Notes: a model not told the origin generated them from the sequence alone. Shown: positions 7,546 to 17,718, numbered from the stretch's first letter. The stretch: 64,000 bases of DNA from Rubrivivax gelatinosus (GCF_004340905.1 NZ_SLXD01000002.1:372001-436000), one strand, 5' to 3'. Numbers and translations are program-made.

Positions 7546-9087
7546 TCAGCTTTGCGCCGGCACCCGTTCGGCGTTGCTCTGCAGCTTGCTCAGCGCCGAG
7601 AGATAGGCCTTGGCCGACGCGACGACGATGTCCGGATCGGCCCCCACCCCGTTGACGATGCGCCCGCCGTGTTGCAGCCGAACGGTGACCTCGCCTTGCG
7701 ATTCTGTGCTGCCCGACGTGATGGCATTGACCGAATAAAGCACCATTTCGGCGCCACTGCAGACCTTCGACTCGATCGCCTTGAGCGTCGCGTCGACCGG
7801 GCCGTTGCCGTCGCTCTCGACGCGGTGTTCGACGTCGCCGGCGGCGAAGGCGATCGTCGCGTGCGGGCGCTCGCCGGTTTCGGACTTCTGCGCCAGCGAC
7901 AGCAGGCGGTAATGCTCCTGCACCGCGGTGACGCTCTCGTCGCCGACGAGCGCGATGATGTCCTCGTCGAAGATCTCGCTCTTGCGGTCGGCGAGGTCCT
8001 TGAAGCGCGCGAAGGCGGCGTTGACCTCGGCTTCGGACGCCATCTCGATGCCGAGCTCCTGCAGCCGCTGCTTGAACGCGTTGCGGCCCGAGAGCTTGCC
8101 CAGCACGATCTTGTTGGCACTCCAGCCCACGTCCTCGGCGCGCATGATCTCGTAGGTGTCGCGCGCCTTCAGCACGCCGTCCTGGTGAATGCCGCTGGCG
8201 TGCGCGAAGGCGTTGGCGCCGACGATGGCCTTGTTCGGTTGCACGACGAAGCCGGTGGTCTGGCTGACCATGCGCGAAGCCGGCACGATCTGGTGGGTGT
8301 CGATGCCGACCTCGAGGCCGAAGTGGTCGCGGCGCGTCTTCACCGCCATCACCACCTCTTCGAGGCTGCAGTTGCCGGCGCGTTCACCCAGGCCGTTGAT
8401 CGTGCACTCGATCTGGCGCGCACCGCCGATCTTCACGCCGGCCAGCGAGTTGGCCACCGCCATGCCCAGGTCGTTGTGGCAGTGGACCGACCACACCGCC
8501 TTGTCGCTGTTGGGCACACGCTCGCGCAGCATGCGGATGAAGTGGCCGTAGAGCTCGGGGATCGCATAACCGACGGTGTCGGGGATGTTGATCGTCGTCG
8601 CGCCTTCGGCGATCACGGTCTCGATGACCTGGCACAGGAACTCGGGGTCCGAGCGGTAGCCGTCCTCGGGGCTGAACTCGATGTCCTCGCAGAGGTTGCG
8701 CGCGAAACGCACCGCCAGCCGCGCCTGCTCGAGCACCTGCTCGCGCGACATGCGCAGCTTCTTCTCCATGTGCAGTTCGCTGGTGGCGATGAAGGTGTGG
8801 ATGCGCGAACGTGCGGCCGGGCGCAGCGCCTCGGCGGCCCGCGAGATGTCGCGGTCGTTGGCGCGCGCCAGCGAGCACACCGTCGACTCGCGCACCGCCT
8901 GGGCGATCGCACGCACGGCCTCGAAGTCGCCGTTGCTCGACGCCGCGAAACCGGCCTCGATCACATCGACACGCAGGCGCTCGAGCTGGCGCGCGATGCG
9001 CAGCTTCTCGTCGCGCGTCATCGAGGCGCCGGGAGACTGTTCGCCGTCGCGAAGCGTGGTGTCGAAGATGATGAGCTTGTCGGTCAT
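7546..9087 (-). CDS. leuA: 2-isopropylmalate synthase
   Basis: 513 residues, the length of the long LeuA type. The catalytic HMGL-like barrel begins with [13 protein letters not shown] (residues 8-20, metal-binding Asp14) and includes [13 protein letters not shown] and [13 protein letters not shown]. The C-terminal LeuA allosteric domain (about 390-505) binds leucine and gives feedback inhibition. It makes the first committed step of leucine synthesis in the cytosol from 2-ketoisovalerate and acetyl-CoA. It lies last in the order ilvB-ilvN-ilvC-pssA-leuA and has its own leader with a Leu-rich peptide and terminator, so it is probably controlled by attenuation. Confidence 0.97.
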   Translation of the reverse strand: MTDKLIIFDTTLRDGEQSPGASMTRDEKLRIARQLERLRVDVIEAGFAASSNGDFEAVRAIAQAVRESTVCSLARANDRDISRAAEALRPAARSRIHTFIATSELHMEKKLRMSREQVLEQARLAVRFARNLCEDIEFSPEDGYRSDPEFLCQVIETVIAEGATTINIPDTVGYAIPELYGHFIRMLRERVPNSDKAVWSVHCHNDLGMAVANSLAGVKIGGARQIECTINGLGERAGNCSLEEVVMAVKTRRDHFGLEVGIDTHQIVPASRMVSQTTGFVVQPNKAIVGANAFAHASGIHQDGVLKARDTYEIMRAEDVGWSANKIVLGKLSGRNAFKQRLQELGIEMASEAEVNAAFARFKDLADRKSEIFDEDIIALVGDESVTAVQEHYRLLSLAQKSETGERPHATIAFAAGDVEHRVESDGNGPVDATLKAIESKVCSGAEMVLYSVNAITSGSTESQGEVTVRLQHGGRIVNGVGADPDIVVASAKAYLSALSKLQSNAERVPAQS

Positions 9088-9136
9088 GGTCGTGCCTTTG
9101 CGAGAGGTTGGAGTCGCAAGCAGCTTGGAAGACGGA

Positions 9137-9175
9137 AATGAAAAACGGCCCGCTGCGTTGCGCTGGCGGGCCGTT
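9137..9175 (-). terminator. Intrinsic terminator/attenuator in the leuA leader
   Basis: A perfect 10-bp stem (arms 9166-9175 and 9144-9153, 12-base loop) is followed on the minus strand by TTTTT. It stands between the leader-peptide stop and the leuA ATG, the position expected of an attenuator rather than an end-of-operon terminator. Confidence 0.8.
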
Positions 9176-9202
9176 GATCGGAAAAAGAATGGACGAAGAC
9201 GA

Positions 9203-9262
9203 TCAGCGCACCCGCGAATGCAGTAGCAGCGCTAGCAGGGAGAAGGCACGGATCGTCGTCAC
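9203..9262 (-). CDS. leuL: leuA leader peptide (19 residues)
   Basis: Starting at GTG 9262, this 20-codon frame encodes SLLALLLH in its middle, so five of six consecutive codons are leucine (CTG CTA GCG CTG CTA CTG). It ends 28 bases before the attenuator stem. Ribosome stalling at the leucine codons when charged tRNA-Leu is scarce should favour an alternative fold that avoids termination. It is too short for most gene finders. TACATT (9274-9269) lies six bases upstream of the GTG, so the message may be nearly leaderless. The function is inferred from layout and composition. Confidence 0.75.
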   Translation of the reverse strand: MTTIRAFSLLALLLHSRVR

Positions 9263-9268
9263 GCGGCG

Positions 9269-9274
9269 AATGTA
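9269..9274 (-). promoter_or_regulatory. Probable -10 box of the leuA leader transcript
   Basis: TACATT on the minus strand, 15 bases after the pssA stop and six before the leader GTG. No clear -35 hexamer is seen 16-18 bases upstream, so support is moderate. Confidence 0.4.
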
Positions 9275-9288
9275 GCACAGCCCCTTGC

Positions 9289-10125
9289 TCACGGATGCAG
9301 GCCCTTCTCGTCGGGATCGTCGGTCGAGGTCGAGATCACGCTCGCCGGCTGGCCCTTGAAACGTCGCCACGCGAACACCGCGTAACCCGACAGGCCGTAG
9401 AGCACGAAGACGCCGAACAGCACGCGCGGCGGGTCCAGCGCGATCAGCGCGATCGCCAGCATCACCGCGACCAGCACGACGAAAGGCACGGTGCGCCGGC
9501 CGCCGAGCGTCTTGAAGCTGTAGAACGGCGCGTTGGTCACCATCGACAAGCCGGCGTAGAGCGTGACGGCGAAGGCCGTCCACTCGAGCCACGGGATCGA
9601 GTAGACGTCGCGATAGCCCGCGTCGTCGAAGACCCAGACCATGCCGATGACCAGCGCGGCGGCGGCCGGGCTGGGCAGGCCCTGGAAGAAGCGCCGGTCG
9701 ACGACGCCGATGTTGACGTTGAAGCGCGCCAGCCGAAGCGCGGCGCCGGCGACGTAGACGAAGGCCGGGATCCAGCCCAGCTTGCCCAGATCCTTCAGCG
9801 CCCAGACGTAGACGATCAGCGCCGGCGCGGCGCCGAACGAGACCATGTCCGAGAGGCTGTCCATCTGCTCGCCGAAGGCGCTCTGGGTGCGCGTCATGCG
9901 CGCCACGCGACCGTCCATCGCGTCGAGCACCGCAGCGACGAAGATCGCGATCGCGGCGGCCTCGAAACGGCCGTTGATCGCCATCACGACGCCGTAGAAG
10001 CCGGAGAACAGCGCCGCCAGCGTGATCGCGTTGGGCAGCACGTAGAGGCCCCGGCGCGGCCGGCGCGACGCAGCGTCGTCGGTCTCGGCATCGTCGTCGC
10101 CGGGCGCCTGGGTGTCGTCGGTCAT
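9289..10125 (-). CDS. pssA: CDP-diacylglycerol-serine O-phosphatidyltransferase
   Basis: About 278 residues. The CDP-alcohol phosphotransferase signature DG-x2-AR-x8-G-x3-D-x3-D is present as DGRVARMTRTQSAFGEQMDSLSD. Around it are several hydrophobic helices (GLYVLPNAITLAALFSGFYG onward), so it is an integral membrane enzyme of the type II (PssA) family. It makes phosphatidylserine, the precursor of phosphatidylethanolamine. I prefer ATG 10125; ATG 10137 in the same frame lies within TTTATGCT, which may be part of a promoter. Lying between ilvC and leuA is a conserved arrangement in betaproteobacteria. Confidence 0.93.
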   Translation of the reverse strand: MTDDTQAPGDDDAETDDAASRRPRRGLYVLPNAITLAALFSGFYGVVMAINGRFEAAAIAIFVAAVLDAMDGRVARMTRTQSAFGEQMDSLSDMVSFGAAPALIVYVWALKDLGKLGWIPAFVYVAGAALRLARFNVNIGVVDRRFFQGLPSPAAAALVIGMVWVFDDAGYRDVYSIPWLEWTAFAVTLYAGLSMVTNAPFYSFKTLGGRRTVPFVVLVAVMLAIALIALDPPRVLFGVFVLYGLSGYAVFAWRRFKGQPASVISTSTDDPDEKGLHP

Positions 10126-10145
10126 CCGGTCGAGCATAAACGCGA

Positions 10146-10167
10146 CCGGGGCCGCGTGCGGCCCCGG
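10146..10167 (-). terminator. GC-rich hairpin between ilvC and pssA
   Basis: A perfect 9-bp stem with a 4-base loop lies after the ilvC stop. On the minus strand it is followed by TCGCGTTTA, a poor U-tract, so it may be a weak terminator or a 3'-end stabiliser of ilvC mRNA. Confidence 0.45.
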
Positions 10168-10215
10168 GGGTTTGAGCGGCGGCCGCGGCGAGCCGCAGCC
10201 GCTTTCAGCGCCGCG

Positions 10216-11247
<1,032 letters not shown>

Positions 11248-11257
11248 CTAGTCAGAC

Positions 11258-11313
11258 GCCCGGCCGCGGATGGCCGGGCAGGTTTCCGGGCGATGGGCGG
11301 CCGTGCGGCCGCC
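11258..11313 (-). other. Two strong hairpins in the ilvN-ilvC spacer
   Basis: Perfect 8-bp stems at 11258-11279 (6-base loop) and 11296-11313 (2-base loop) lie between the ilvN stop and ilvC ATG. Neither is followed by a T-run. They could mark mRNA processing or decay barriers. Confidence 0.4.
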
Positions 11314-11324
11314 GGGGCGCCGCC

Positions 11325-11816
11325 TCAGATGCGCAGTATTCTTTCGCCGCGGCCGATGCCGCTGGCGCCGGTGCGCACGGTTTCCAGGATCGCCGCGCGG
11401 TCGATCGCGACGAGGAAGGCGTCGAGCTTGGACGAGTCGCCGGTCAGCTCGATCGTGTAGCTCTTCTCGGTGACGTCGATGATGCGGCCGCGGAAGATCT
11501 CCGCCATGCGCTTCATCTCCTCGCGCTCCTTGCCGACGGCACGCACCTTGATGAGCATGAGCTCGCGCTCGACGAAGCTGCCTTCGGTCAGGTCGACGAC
11601 CTTGACGACCTCGATCAGCCGGTTCAGGTGCTTGGTGATCTGCTCGATGACGTCGTCGCTGCCGGTGGTGACGATCGTCATGCGCGACATCGACGGGTCC
11701 TCGGTCGGGGCGACCGTCAGGCTCTCGATGTTGTAGCCGCGCGCCGAGAAGAGCGCGACGACACGGGACAGGGCGCCGGCTTCGTTCTCGAGCAGCACCG
11801 CGATGATGTGTTTCAT
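11325..11816 (-). CDS. ilvN: Acetolactate synthase small (regulatory) subunit
   Basis: 163 residues, typical for IlvN/IlvH. The N-terminal ACT domain (about 1-75) starts with MKHIIAVLLENEAGALSRV, the valine-binding fold that gives feedback inhibition; the C-terminal ALS_ss domain follows. It binds and activates the catalytic subunit encoded upstream. The 163-base gap to ilvB is larger than usual within this operon. Confidence 0.96.
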   Translation of the reverse strand: MKHIIAVLLENEAGALSRVVALFSARGYNIESLTVAPTEDPSMSRMTIVTTGSDDVIEQITKHLNRLIEVVKVVDLTEGSFVERELMLIKVRAVGKEREEMKRMAEIFRGRIIDVTEKSYTIELTGDSSKLDAFLVAIDRAAILETVRTGASGIGRGERILRI

Positions 11817-11979
11817 GGTCTCGTCCTTGCGTGGATCCTCGAGCCTGCGGCGGTAACCGCCGGCCCTTCACCACGCCGTTGGATCGTTGGAAAGATGCCG
11901 TCCGCAGGGTTCGCGGCAGAGGCTGCGGCGGCCGGCGGCGGCGCGGTAACGCCGTCGCCGCCTGCGCGGCCCGTGCCGG
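11817..11979 (-). other. Hairpin-rich noncoding spacer between ilvB and ilvN
   Basis: No credible reading frame is seen. It holds a perfect 7-bp inverted repeat CGGCGGT/ACCGCCG near 11850 and longer GC-rich self-complementary stretches near 11930-11965. No T-run indicates termination; processing or translational control is possible. Confidence 0.35.
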
Positions 11980-13752
11980 TCACAGGTCTTCGGACTTGAG
12001 CTGCATCTCGCTGATGCCCTTGCCGGCGTGGACCATCGGCCACACGTTTTCGGTCGGGTCGGTGCGCACGTCGATGAAGACGGTGCGGTCCTTGAGCCGC
12101 ATCGCTTCCTTCAGCGCGCCTTCGACGTCGGCCGGCCGGTCGACGCGGATGCCCACGTGCCCGTAGGCCTCGGCGAGCTTGACGAAGTCGGGCAGCGCGT
12201 CCATGTAGCTGTGCGAGTAGCGGCCGCCGTAGATCAGCTCCTGCCACTGCCGCACCATGCCCAGGTAGCGGTTGTTCAGCGAGACGATCTTCACCGGCGT
12301 CTTGTACTGCAGACAGGTCGACAGCTCCTGGATGCACATCTGGATCGATCCTTCGCCGGTGATGCAGAAGACGTCCGAGTCCGGCTTGGCGAGCTTGATG
12401 CCCATCGCGTACGGCAGGCCCACGCCCATCGTGCCCAGGCCGCCCGAGTTGATCCAGCGCCGCGGCTCCTCGAAACCGTAGAACTGCGCCGCCCACATCT
12501 GATGCTGGCCGACGTCGGAGGTGATGTAGGCGTCGCGCCCGCGCGTCAGGCGGGCCAGCGTCTGCACCACCATCTGCGGCTTGATCACGTCGTCGCTGGG
12601 CTCGTAGGCCAGGCACTCGCGCTTGCGCCACTCGTTGATCTGGCCCCACCAGGAGGAGATCGCCACGGTGTCCGGCCGCGCGTGCGACTCCTTGATCTGG
12701 GCGATCAGCTCCTGCAGCACGTCCTTGACGTCGCCGACGATCGGGATGTCCACGCGCACGCGCTTGGAGATCGACGACGGGTCGATGTCGACGTGGATGA
12801 TCTTGCGTTCGACCTGCGCGAAGTGCGCCGGGTTGCCGATCACGCGGTCGTCGAAGCGCGCGCCGACGGCCAGCAGCACGTCGCAGTGCTGCATCGTCAT
12901 GTTGGCTTCGTAGGTGCCGTGCATGCCGAGCATGCCCAGGAACTTCGGGTCGCTGGCGGGGATGGAGCCCAGGCCCATCAGCGTGTTCGTGACCGGGAAG
13001 CCGAGCAGGTCGGCCAGCTGGCGCAGCTCCTGCGACGCCTCGCCCAGCACCACGCCGCCGCCGGTGTAGATGTACGGGCGCTTGGCCTGCAGCAGCAGTT
13101 GCACGGCCTTGCGGATCTGGCCGCTGTGGCCCTTGCGCACCGGGTTGTACGAGCGCAGCTCGACGGTCTGCGGGTACTGGAACGGTGCGGTGTTGAGCGA
13201 CACGTCCTTGGGCACGTCGATGACGACGGGGCCCGGGCGGCCGGTGCGTGCGATGTGGAAGGCCTTCTTGATCGTCGAGGCCAGCTCGCGCACGTCCTTG
13301 ACGAGGAAGTTGTGCTTGACGACCGGGCGCGTGATGCCGACGGTGTCGCACTCCTGGAAGGCGTCCATCCCGATCGCGGCGGTCGGCACCTGTCCGGTGA
13401 TGATGACCATCGGGATCGAGTCCATGTACGCGGTCGCGATGCCGGTGACGGCGTTCGTGACTCCGGGACCCGAGGTGACGAGGGCGACGCCGACGTCGCC
13501 GGTGGCGCGGGCGTAGCCGTCGGCGGCATGCACCGCGGCCTGTTCGTGGCGTACCAGGACGTGCTGGATGCTGTCCTGCTTGTACAGCGCGTCGTAGATG
13601 TAGAGAACCGATCCGCCCGGGTAGCCCCAGAGGTACTTGACCCCTTCGGCCTGCAGGCTGCGAACCAGGATTTCAGCGCCGTTGAGCACGGCGGGAGGAG
13701 AAGACGGTTGTGCCGATGCGGCACGCTTGACTTCCGCGGCGGAGATGTCCAT
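11980..13752 (-). CDS. ilvB: Acetolactate synthase large (catalytic) subunit
   Basis: 590 residues. The N-terminal thiamine-diphosphate half contains the catalytic Glu in [18 protein letters not shown], the central half the FAD-binding region, and the C-terminal half the metal-diphosphate motif in [15 protein letters not shown] with the asparagines of LNNRYLGM. It condenses two pyruvates, or pyruvate with 2-ketobutyrate, at the head of branched-chain amino acid synthesis. The ATG has an AAAGG Shine-Dalgarno eight bases upstream. A second, stronger SD (GAGGAG) further upstream serves an out-of-frame ATG, described separately. Confidence 0.97.
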   Translation of the reverse strand: MDISAAEVKRAASAQPSSPPAVLNGAEILVRSLQAEGVKYLWGYPGGSVLYIYDALYKQDSIQHVLVRHEQAAVHAADGYARATGDVGVALVTSGPGVTNAVTGIATAYMDSIPMVIITGQVPTAAIGMDAFQECDTVGITRPVVKHNFLVKDVRELASTIKKAFHIARTGRPGPVVIDVPKDVSLNTAPFQYPQTVELRSYNPVRKGHSGQIRKAVQLLLQAKRPYIYTGGGVVLGEASQELRQLADLLGFPVTNTLMGLGSIPASDPKFLGMLGMHGTYEANMTMQHCDVLLAVGARFDDRVIGNPAHFAQVERKIIHVDIDPSSISKRVRVDIPIVGDVKDVLQELIAQIKESHARPDTVAISSWWGQINEWRKRECLAYEPSDDVIKPQMVVQTLARLTRGRDAYITSDVGQHQMWAAQFYGFEEPRRWINSGGLGTMGVGLPYAMGIKLAKPDSDVFCITGEGSIQMCIQELSTCLQYKTPVKIVSLNNRYLGMVRQWQELIYGGRYSHSYMDALPDFVKLAEAYGHVGIRVDRPADVEGALKEAMRLKDRTVFIDVRTDPTENVWPMVHAGKGISEMQLKSEDL

Positions 13753-13789
13753 TTCCGAACCTTTGCGAATTTCTCTGACGAAAATCCAT
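13673..13789 (-). CDS. Possible short upstream ORF overlapping the ilvB start (38 codons)
   Basis: An ATG at 13789 is preceded at good spacing by GAGGAGGAG, a better ribosome site than that of ilvB. It lies 37 bases before the ilvB ATG in another frame and ends inside ilvB. The predicted peptide is basic, lacks branched-chain residue runs and resembles no family I recognise. If translated it could feed or impede ribosomes at ilvB. Low confidence that it makes a stable product. Confidence 0.3.
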   Translation of the reverse strand: MDFRQRNSQRFGNGHLRRGSQACRIGTTVFSSRRAQRR

Positions 13790-13900
13790 CGGTGCTCCTC
13801 CTCGCGCCCTCGTGAGGCGGATTCGGAACTGCGCGCGGTCTGAGAACTGACGTCCGGGTCGGACGAGAGCGAGACCCAAAAGAGCGTTGTGCGACTGAGG

Positions 13901-13964
13901 ATTATGCACCGGCGCCGGGCGGCGCCCCGGCGCGGTGCCTGCCGCGGTGACCGGCGTGCATAAT
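13901..13964. promoter_or_regulatory. Divergent promoter region of ilvB and the sigma factor gene
   Basis: TGCATAAT occurs on both strands: minus with -10 CATAAT at 13906-13901 toward ilvB, and plus with -10 CATAAT at 13959-13964 toward the sigma gene. Both have a TG dinucleotide just upstream (extended -10) and neither has a convincing -35 box. Confidence 0.5.
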
Positions 13965-14004
13965 GCGCCGCGCCCGAAACCGGGTGCAGTTCCCCGCCCG
14001 CGCG

Positions 14005-14571
14005 TTGGCTTCCGACAAAGAACTATCCGACTTCCTCAAGAGCGTCGAGCGCCGCGCTTTCAAGCGTGCGGCGTTCGCCGTGCGCGACGAGGACGCGGCC
14101 CTGGACATCGTGCAGGACGCGATGATCCGGCTGGCCGAGAAGTACGCCGACCGCCCGGCCGCCGAACTGCCGCTGCTGTTCCAGCGCATCGTGTCCAACG
14201 CGACGATGGACTGGTTCCGGCGCCAGAAGGTGCGCAATGCCGTCGTGCAGAACCTTTCGGACCTCGAGGGCGACGACGAGCACGGCGACTTCGACCTCCT
14301 GGAGACGCTCCAGGCCGTCGAGAGTTCGCTGGGCACCGAAAGCGCTGCGGAGTCGGTCTCACGGGACCAGATCTTGCGTCTCATCGAGCAGGAAGTGGCC
14401 GGCCTGCCCGCCCGTCAACGCGAAGCCTTCCTCCTGCGTTACTGGGAGGAGTTCGACGTGGCCGAGACCGCGACGGCAATGGGCTGCTCCGAAGGCAGCG
14501 TCAAGACCCATTGCTCGCGCGCGGTCCACGCCTTGGCCAAGGCCCTTCGACTCAAGGGAATCGCGCCATGA
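14005..14571 (+). CDS. ECF-type RNA polymerase sigma factor
   Basis: About 188 residues from TTG 14005. Region 2 ([15 protein letters not shown], then [11 protein letters not shown]) and region 4 ([36 protein letters not shown], a helix-turn-helix) are clear, with no region 1.1 or 3. The ATG at 13963 lies inside the predicted -10 box, so the TTG or GTG 13984 is more likely. Its stop overlaps the ATG of a DUF3619 membrane protein, which may be its anti-sigma factor (inference from layout). The six-gene string to 17261 is probably one transcript. Confidence 0.9.
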   Translation: MASDKELSDFLKSVERRAFKRAAFAVRDEDAALDIVQDAMIRLAEKYADRPAAELPLLFQRIVSNATMDWFRRQKVRNAVVQNLSDLEGDDEHGDFDLLETLQAVESSLGTESAAESVSRDQILRLIEQEVAGLPARQREAFLLRYWEEFDVAETATAMGCSEGSVKTHCSRAVHALAKALRLKGIAP

Positions 14572-14990
14572 CCCAATCCAGTTTCACCGACGCGGACGTC
14601 CTGCGCGCGCGCATCGCGGCACGCATCGCTGCCGGCCTGACCGAGCGCGCCGAGGACCTGCCGCACGACCTGACCGAACGCCTTCGCGTGGCACGCGAGC
14701 AGGCGCTGGCACGCGCACGCGTCGTGCGCCGCCAGGCCGCGGCCGAGTCCTTCGTGACCCTGGCCGGCGGCGCCGCGGCCCGCAGCGGGCCGCCATGGTG
14801 GCAGCGCCTGGCCATCGTGCTGCCGCTGATCATGCTGGTCGCCGGTCTGGTCCTGATCCGCGAACACGACCTGCGCGAACAGGTGCTGGCCGCGGCCGAC
14901 ATCGACTCCGTGCTGCTCGCCGACGACCTGCCGCCGGACGCCTATTCCGACCCCGGATTCGCCGAGTTCCTGAAGTCGCAGCAACCGTGA
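14568..14990 (+). CDS. DUF3619 family single-pass membrane protein, candidate anti-sigma factor
   Basis: 140 residues. A charged N-terminal region (about 1-75) is followed by one membrane helix (LAIVLPLIMLVAGLVLI, about 85-101) and a periplasmic acidic tail ending near DPGFAEFLKSQQP. The ATG overlaps the sigma-factor stop and the stop overlaps the next gene's GTG. Topology and tight coupling fit a membrane anti-sigma factor, but the family has no assigned function that I know of and no zinc motif is present. Confidence 0.85.
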   Translation: MTQSSFTDADVLRARIAARIAAGLTERAEDLPHDLTERLRVAREQALARARVVRRQAAAESFVTLAGGAAARSGPPWWQRLAIVLPLIMLVAGLVLIREHDLREQVLAAADIDSVLLADDLPPDAYSDPGFAEFLKSQQP

Positions 14991-15697
14991 CGCTCCGCCC
15001 GGCCGCCATCGCCGCCTTCGTGATCGCGGCCGTGTTCGCCACGGCCGCGCCGGCGGGTGCGGCCGAGGCCGACCCCTCCTGGACCCAGCTCACGGCGGCA
15101 CAGCGCAAGGCGCTGGCGCCGCTGCAGGACGACTGGCGAAACATCGACTCCACCGGCAAGGAGCGCTGGCTGAGCGTGGCCGCGCGCTTTCCGAAGATGA
15201 GCCAGTCCGAGCGCCAGCGCGTTCAGGAGCGCATGGCGGCGTGGACGCAGCTGACGCCCTCGGAGCGGGCCCGTGCCCGCCTGCAGTTCCAGCAGGCGCG
15301 CCAGTTCTCCGCCGAGGACCGCCAGGCGCGCTGGCAGGCTTACCAGGCGCTGCCCGACGACGAGCGCAAGCAGCTCGCCGAACGGGCCCGCCCGCCCAAG
15401 CGCGCCGAAACGCGCATGCGCGATGGCGCTGACGACGAGGACGGCAAGCCCAAGCGCAACATCGTCGCGACCCCACGCCCGCAGGTGCCCAAGCCGGTGG
15501 CTCCGGCCGTCATCCAGGCGGCTCCCGGCGCGACGACGACGCTGATCACCACGCAGCCCTCGTCGCCGGCGCACCATCAGGCCGGCATGCCCAAGATCAT
15601 CGCCACCGACGGGTTCGTGAACCCGGTGACGCTGCTGCCGCGTCGCGGACCGCAGGGCGCTGCGGTACGCTCGCAGGTTGCTTCGGAACCGCGCTGA
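14987..15697 (+). CDS. DUF3106 family secreted protein
   Basis: 236 residues from a GTG overlapping the previous stop. A signal peptide (about 1-26, ending AGAAEA) is followed by the DUF3106 core with repeated WxxLTxxQRxALxxLxxxW-like units: SWTQLTAAQRKALAPL, then AAWTQLTPSERARAR. A Pro/Thr-rich low-complexity C-terminus follows (about 150-215). The repeats resemble periplasmic stress-sensing proteins of the CpxP/LTXXQ kind. With the sigma factor and DUF3619 it may form a sensing triad (inference). Confidence 0.85.
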   Translation: MTLRPAAIAAFVIAAVFATAAPAGAAEADPSWTQLTAAQRKALAPLQDDWRNIDSTGKERWLSVAARFPKMSQSERQRVQERMAAWTQLTPSERARARLQFQQARQFSAEDRQARWQAYQALPDDERKQLAERARPPKRAETRMRDGADDEDGKPKRNIVATPRPQVPKPVAPAVIQAAPGATTTLITTQPSSPAHHQAGMPKIIATDGFVNPVTLLPRRGPQGAAVRSQVASEPR

Positions 15698-15706
15698 CCC
15701 GTCTCG

Positions 15707-16228
15707 ATGATCGTCCTGCCTCCCGCCGAGGGTGAACACCCCACCCCGGCGCTGATCCGCCGCCTCGCCTGTTTCGTCTACGAAGGCATCCTGCTCTTCG
15801 GCGTCGTCATGGCCGCCGGGCTCGTCTACTCGCTGTTGACCAACCAGCGCAGCGCGCTGCAGGGACAGCTGGGCCTGCAGGCCTTCCTGTTCCTGGTCTT
15901 CGGCCTGTACTTCGTCTGGTTCTGGAGCCGCACCGGCCAGACGCTGGCGATGCAGACCTGGCAGATCCGCCTCGTGCTGCGCGACGGCCGGCCGGTGCCG
16001 ATCGGCCGAGCCGTGCTGCGCTACCTCGCCTGCTGGATCTGGTTCCTGCCGTGGCTGGCGATCGCCCATTTCGCCGGCCTGCGCAGCAACGGCCAGGTCT
16101 TCGGCCTGCTTGCGCTGGGCATCGTCGTCTGGGCGGCGCTGTCGCGCGTGCATCCCGACCGCCAGTTCTGGCACGACGCGCTGTGCGGCACTCGCCTGAT
16201 CACCTGGCGATCGAGATCCAAGGACTGA
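15707..16228 (+). CDS. RDD family membrane protein
   Basis: 173 residues. The Arg-rich start (PALIRRLACFVYEGILLFG) and the later Asp/Arg pattern (QTLAMQTWQIRLVLRDGRPV) match the RDD domain, with about four hydrophobic helices. RDD proteins are inner-membrane proteins, some linked to Na+/H+ exchange, most of unknown role. The gene begins nine bases after the DUF3106 stop and ends three before dgkA. Confidence 0.88.
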   Translation: MIVLPPAEGEHPTPALIRRLACFVYEGILLFGVVMAAGLVYSLLTNQRSALQGQLGLQAFLFLVFGLYFVWFWSRTGQTLAMQTWQIRLVLRDGRPVPIGRAVLRYLACWIWFLPWLAIAHFAGLRSNGQVFGLLALGIVVWAALSRVHPDRQFWHDALCGTRLITWRSRSKD

Positions 16229-16231
16229 GAC

Positions 16232-16645
16232 GTGAACCCGAGCAGCCCACCCCCGCCGCTGAGCCACCAGGCGAACCCGCACAAGGGACGCACCGGCCTC
16301 GACCGCATCCTGCGCGCCGCCGGCTATTCGGCGGCCGGCCTGACGGCCGCCTACCGCGGCGAGAGCGCATTCCGCCAGGAGGTCTTCGCTGCGGCGCTGA
16401 TGCTGCCGGCGGCGTTCTGGCTCGGGCGCGGCTGGGTCGAGATCGCGCTGCTGGCGGGCAGCGTCGTGCTGGTGATGATCGTCGAACTGCTGAACTCGGC
16501 CATCGAGGCCGTGGTCGACCGCGTCGGCCTCGAACTGCACGATCTGTCCAAACGCGCCAAGGACCTGGGCAGCGCCGCGGTGATGCTGTCGCTGCTGCTG
16601 GCCGGCGGCATCTGGCTGGGTGCGCTCTGGCAGCGTTTCGCCTGA
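16232..16645 (+). CDS. dgkA: Diacylglycerol kinase (prokaryotic type)
   Basis: 137 residues from GTG 16232. After a 20-residue Pro-rich lead, the DgkA fold shows three membrane helices and the conserved [15 protein letters not shown] and [13 protein letters not shown] stretches, which hold the catalytic Glu and Asn and the Lys-Asp pair. It phosphorylates diacylglycerol to phosphatidic acid, recycling lipid released by periplasmic glucan or LPS modification. The undecaprenol kinase relative is mostly Gram-positive and less likely here. Confidence 0.95.
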   Translation: MNPSSPPPPLSHQANPHKGRTGLDRILRAAGYSAAGLTAAYRGESAFRQEVFAAALMLPAAFWLGRGWVEIALLAGSVVLVMIVELLNSAIEAVVDRVGLELHDLSKRAKDLGSAAVMLSLLLAGGIWLGALWQRFA

Positions 16646-16658
16646 GACAATCGGGGCG

Positions 16659-17261
16659 ATGAACGAGATCGCGCCCCCTCCCCCCTTCACCGTCTGCGTC
16701 TACTGCGGCTCGCGCCACGGCCAGCGCGCCGCCTATACCGAAGCCGCCCGCGTGCTCGGCCGCTCGATCGGCGAACGCGGCTGGCAGCTGGTCTACGGCG
16801 GCGGCAAGGTGGGCCTGATGGGCGAGGTCGCCGATGCGGTGCTGGCCGCCGGCGGGCGCGTGGTCGGCGTGATTCCCGAGTCGCTGATGAAGCGCGAGGT
16901 CGGGCATCGCGGCCTCACGGAGCTGCACGTCGTGCCGACGATGCACAAGAGGAAGCAGATGATGGCCGAACGCGCCGACGCCTTCGTCGCGCTGCCGGGC
17001 GGCATCGGCACGCTGGAGGAGCTGTTCGAGGTCTGGACCTGGCGCCAGCTGGGCTACCACGACCAGCCCATCGGGCTGCTCGACGTCGACGGCTTCTACG
17101 AGGGCCTGCAGGCTTTCATGCGCCGCACCGTCGAGGAAGGATTCCTGTCGCCGGACCAGCAATCGGTGCTGCAGGTCGAGACCGACCCGCTGGCGCTGCT
17201 GGATCGGCTGGCGGCGCTGGCGCAGCGCGCCGGCGGCCCCGATCACTTCGGTCGCATCTGA
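16659..17261 (+). CDS. LOG family protein (cytokinin riboside 5'-monophosphate phosphoribohydrolase-like)
   Basis: 200 residues, TIGR00730 type. The Rossmann-like fold begins with [10 protein letters not shown] and includes [10 protein letters not shown] and [16 protein letters not shown], the PGGxGTxxE signature of LOG and lysine-decarboxylase-like proteins. Such enzymes cleave ribose phosphate from N6-modified AMP and often other nucleoside monophosphates. GACAAT lies seven bases before the ATG, suggesting a second, leaderless transcript start. Confidence 0.93.
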   Translation: MNEIAPPPPFTVCVYCGSRHGQRAAYTEAARVLGRSIGERGWQLVYGGGKVGLMGEVADAVLAAGGRVVGVIPESLMKREVGHRGLTELHVVPTMHKRKQMMAERADAFVALPGGIGTLEELFEVWTWRQLGYHDQPIGLLDVDGFYEGLQAFMRRTVEEGFLSPDQQSVLQVETDPLALLDRLAALAQRAGGPDHFGRI

Positions 17262-17274
17262 AGGCCTGAAGTGC

Positions 17275-17304
17275 GACGGGGCGCCGCTCGCGCGGCGCCC
17301 CGTC
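17275..17304. terminator. Bidirectional hairpin between convergent LOG and P-II genes
   Basis: A perfect 13-bp stem with loop TCGC lies between two convergent stops. No T-run follows on either side, but strength and position fit a shared terminator. Confidence 0.65.
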
Positions 17305-17340
17305 CATCGGCAACCAAACCCGGCCGCGGCCGGGACGGCG

Positions 17341-17718
<378 letters not shown>

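Noticed and set aside
13789..13909. An ilvB attenuation leader peptide (ALLGLALV stretch)
   Set aside because: The GTG of this frame lies within or upstream of the -10 box and no terminator hairpin with T-run separates it from ilvB.
13963..14005. ATG 13963 as start of the sigma factor
   Set aside because: It lies within the CATAAT -10 box, so the codon would precede the transcript.
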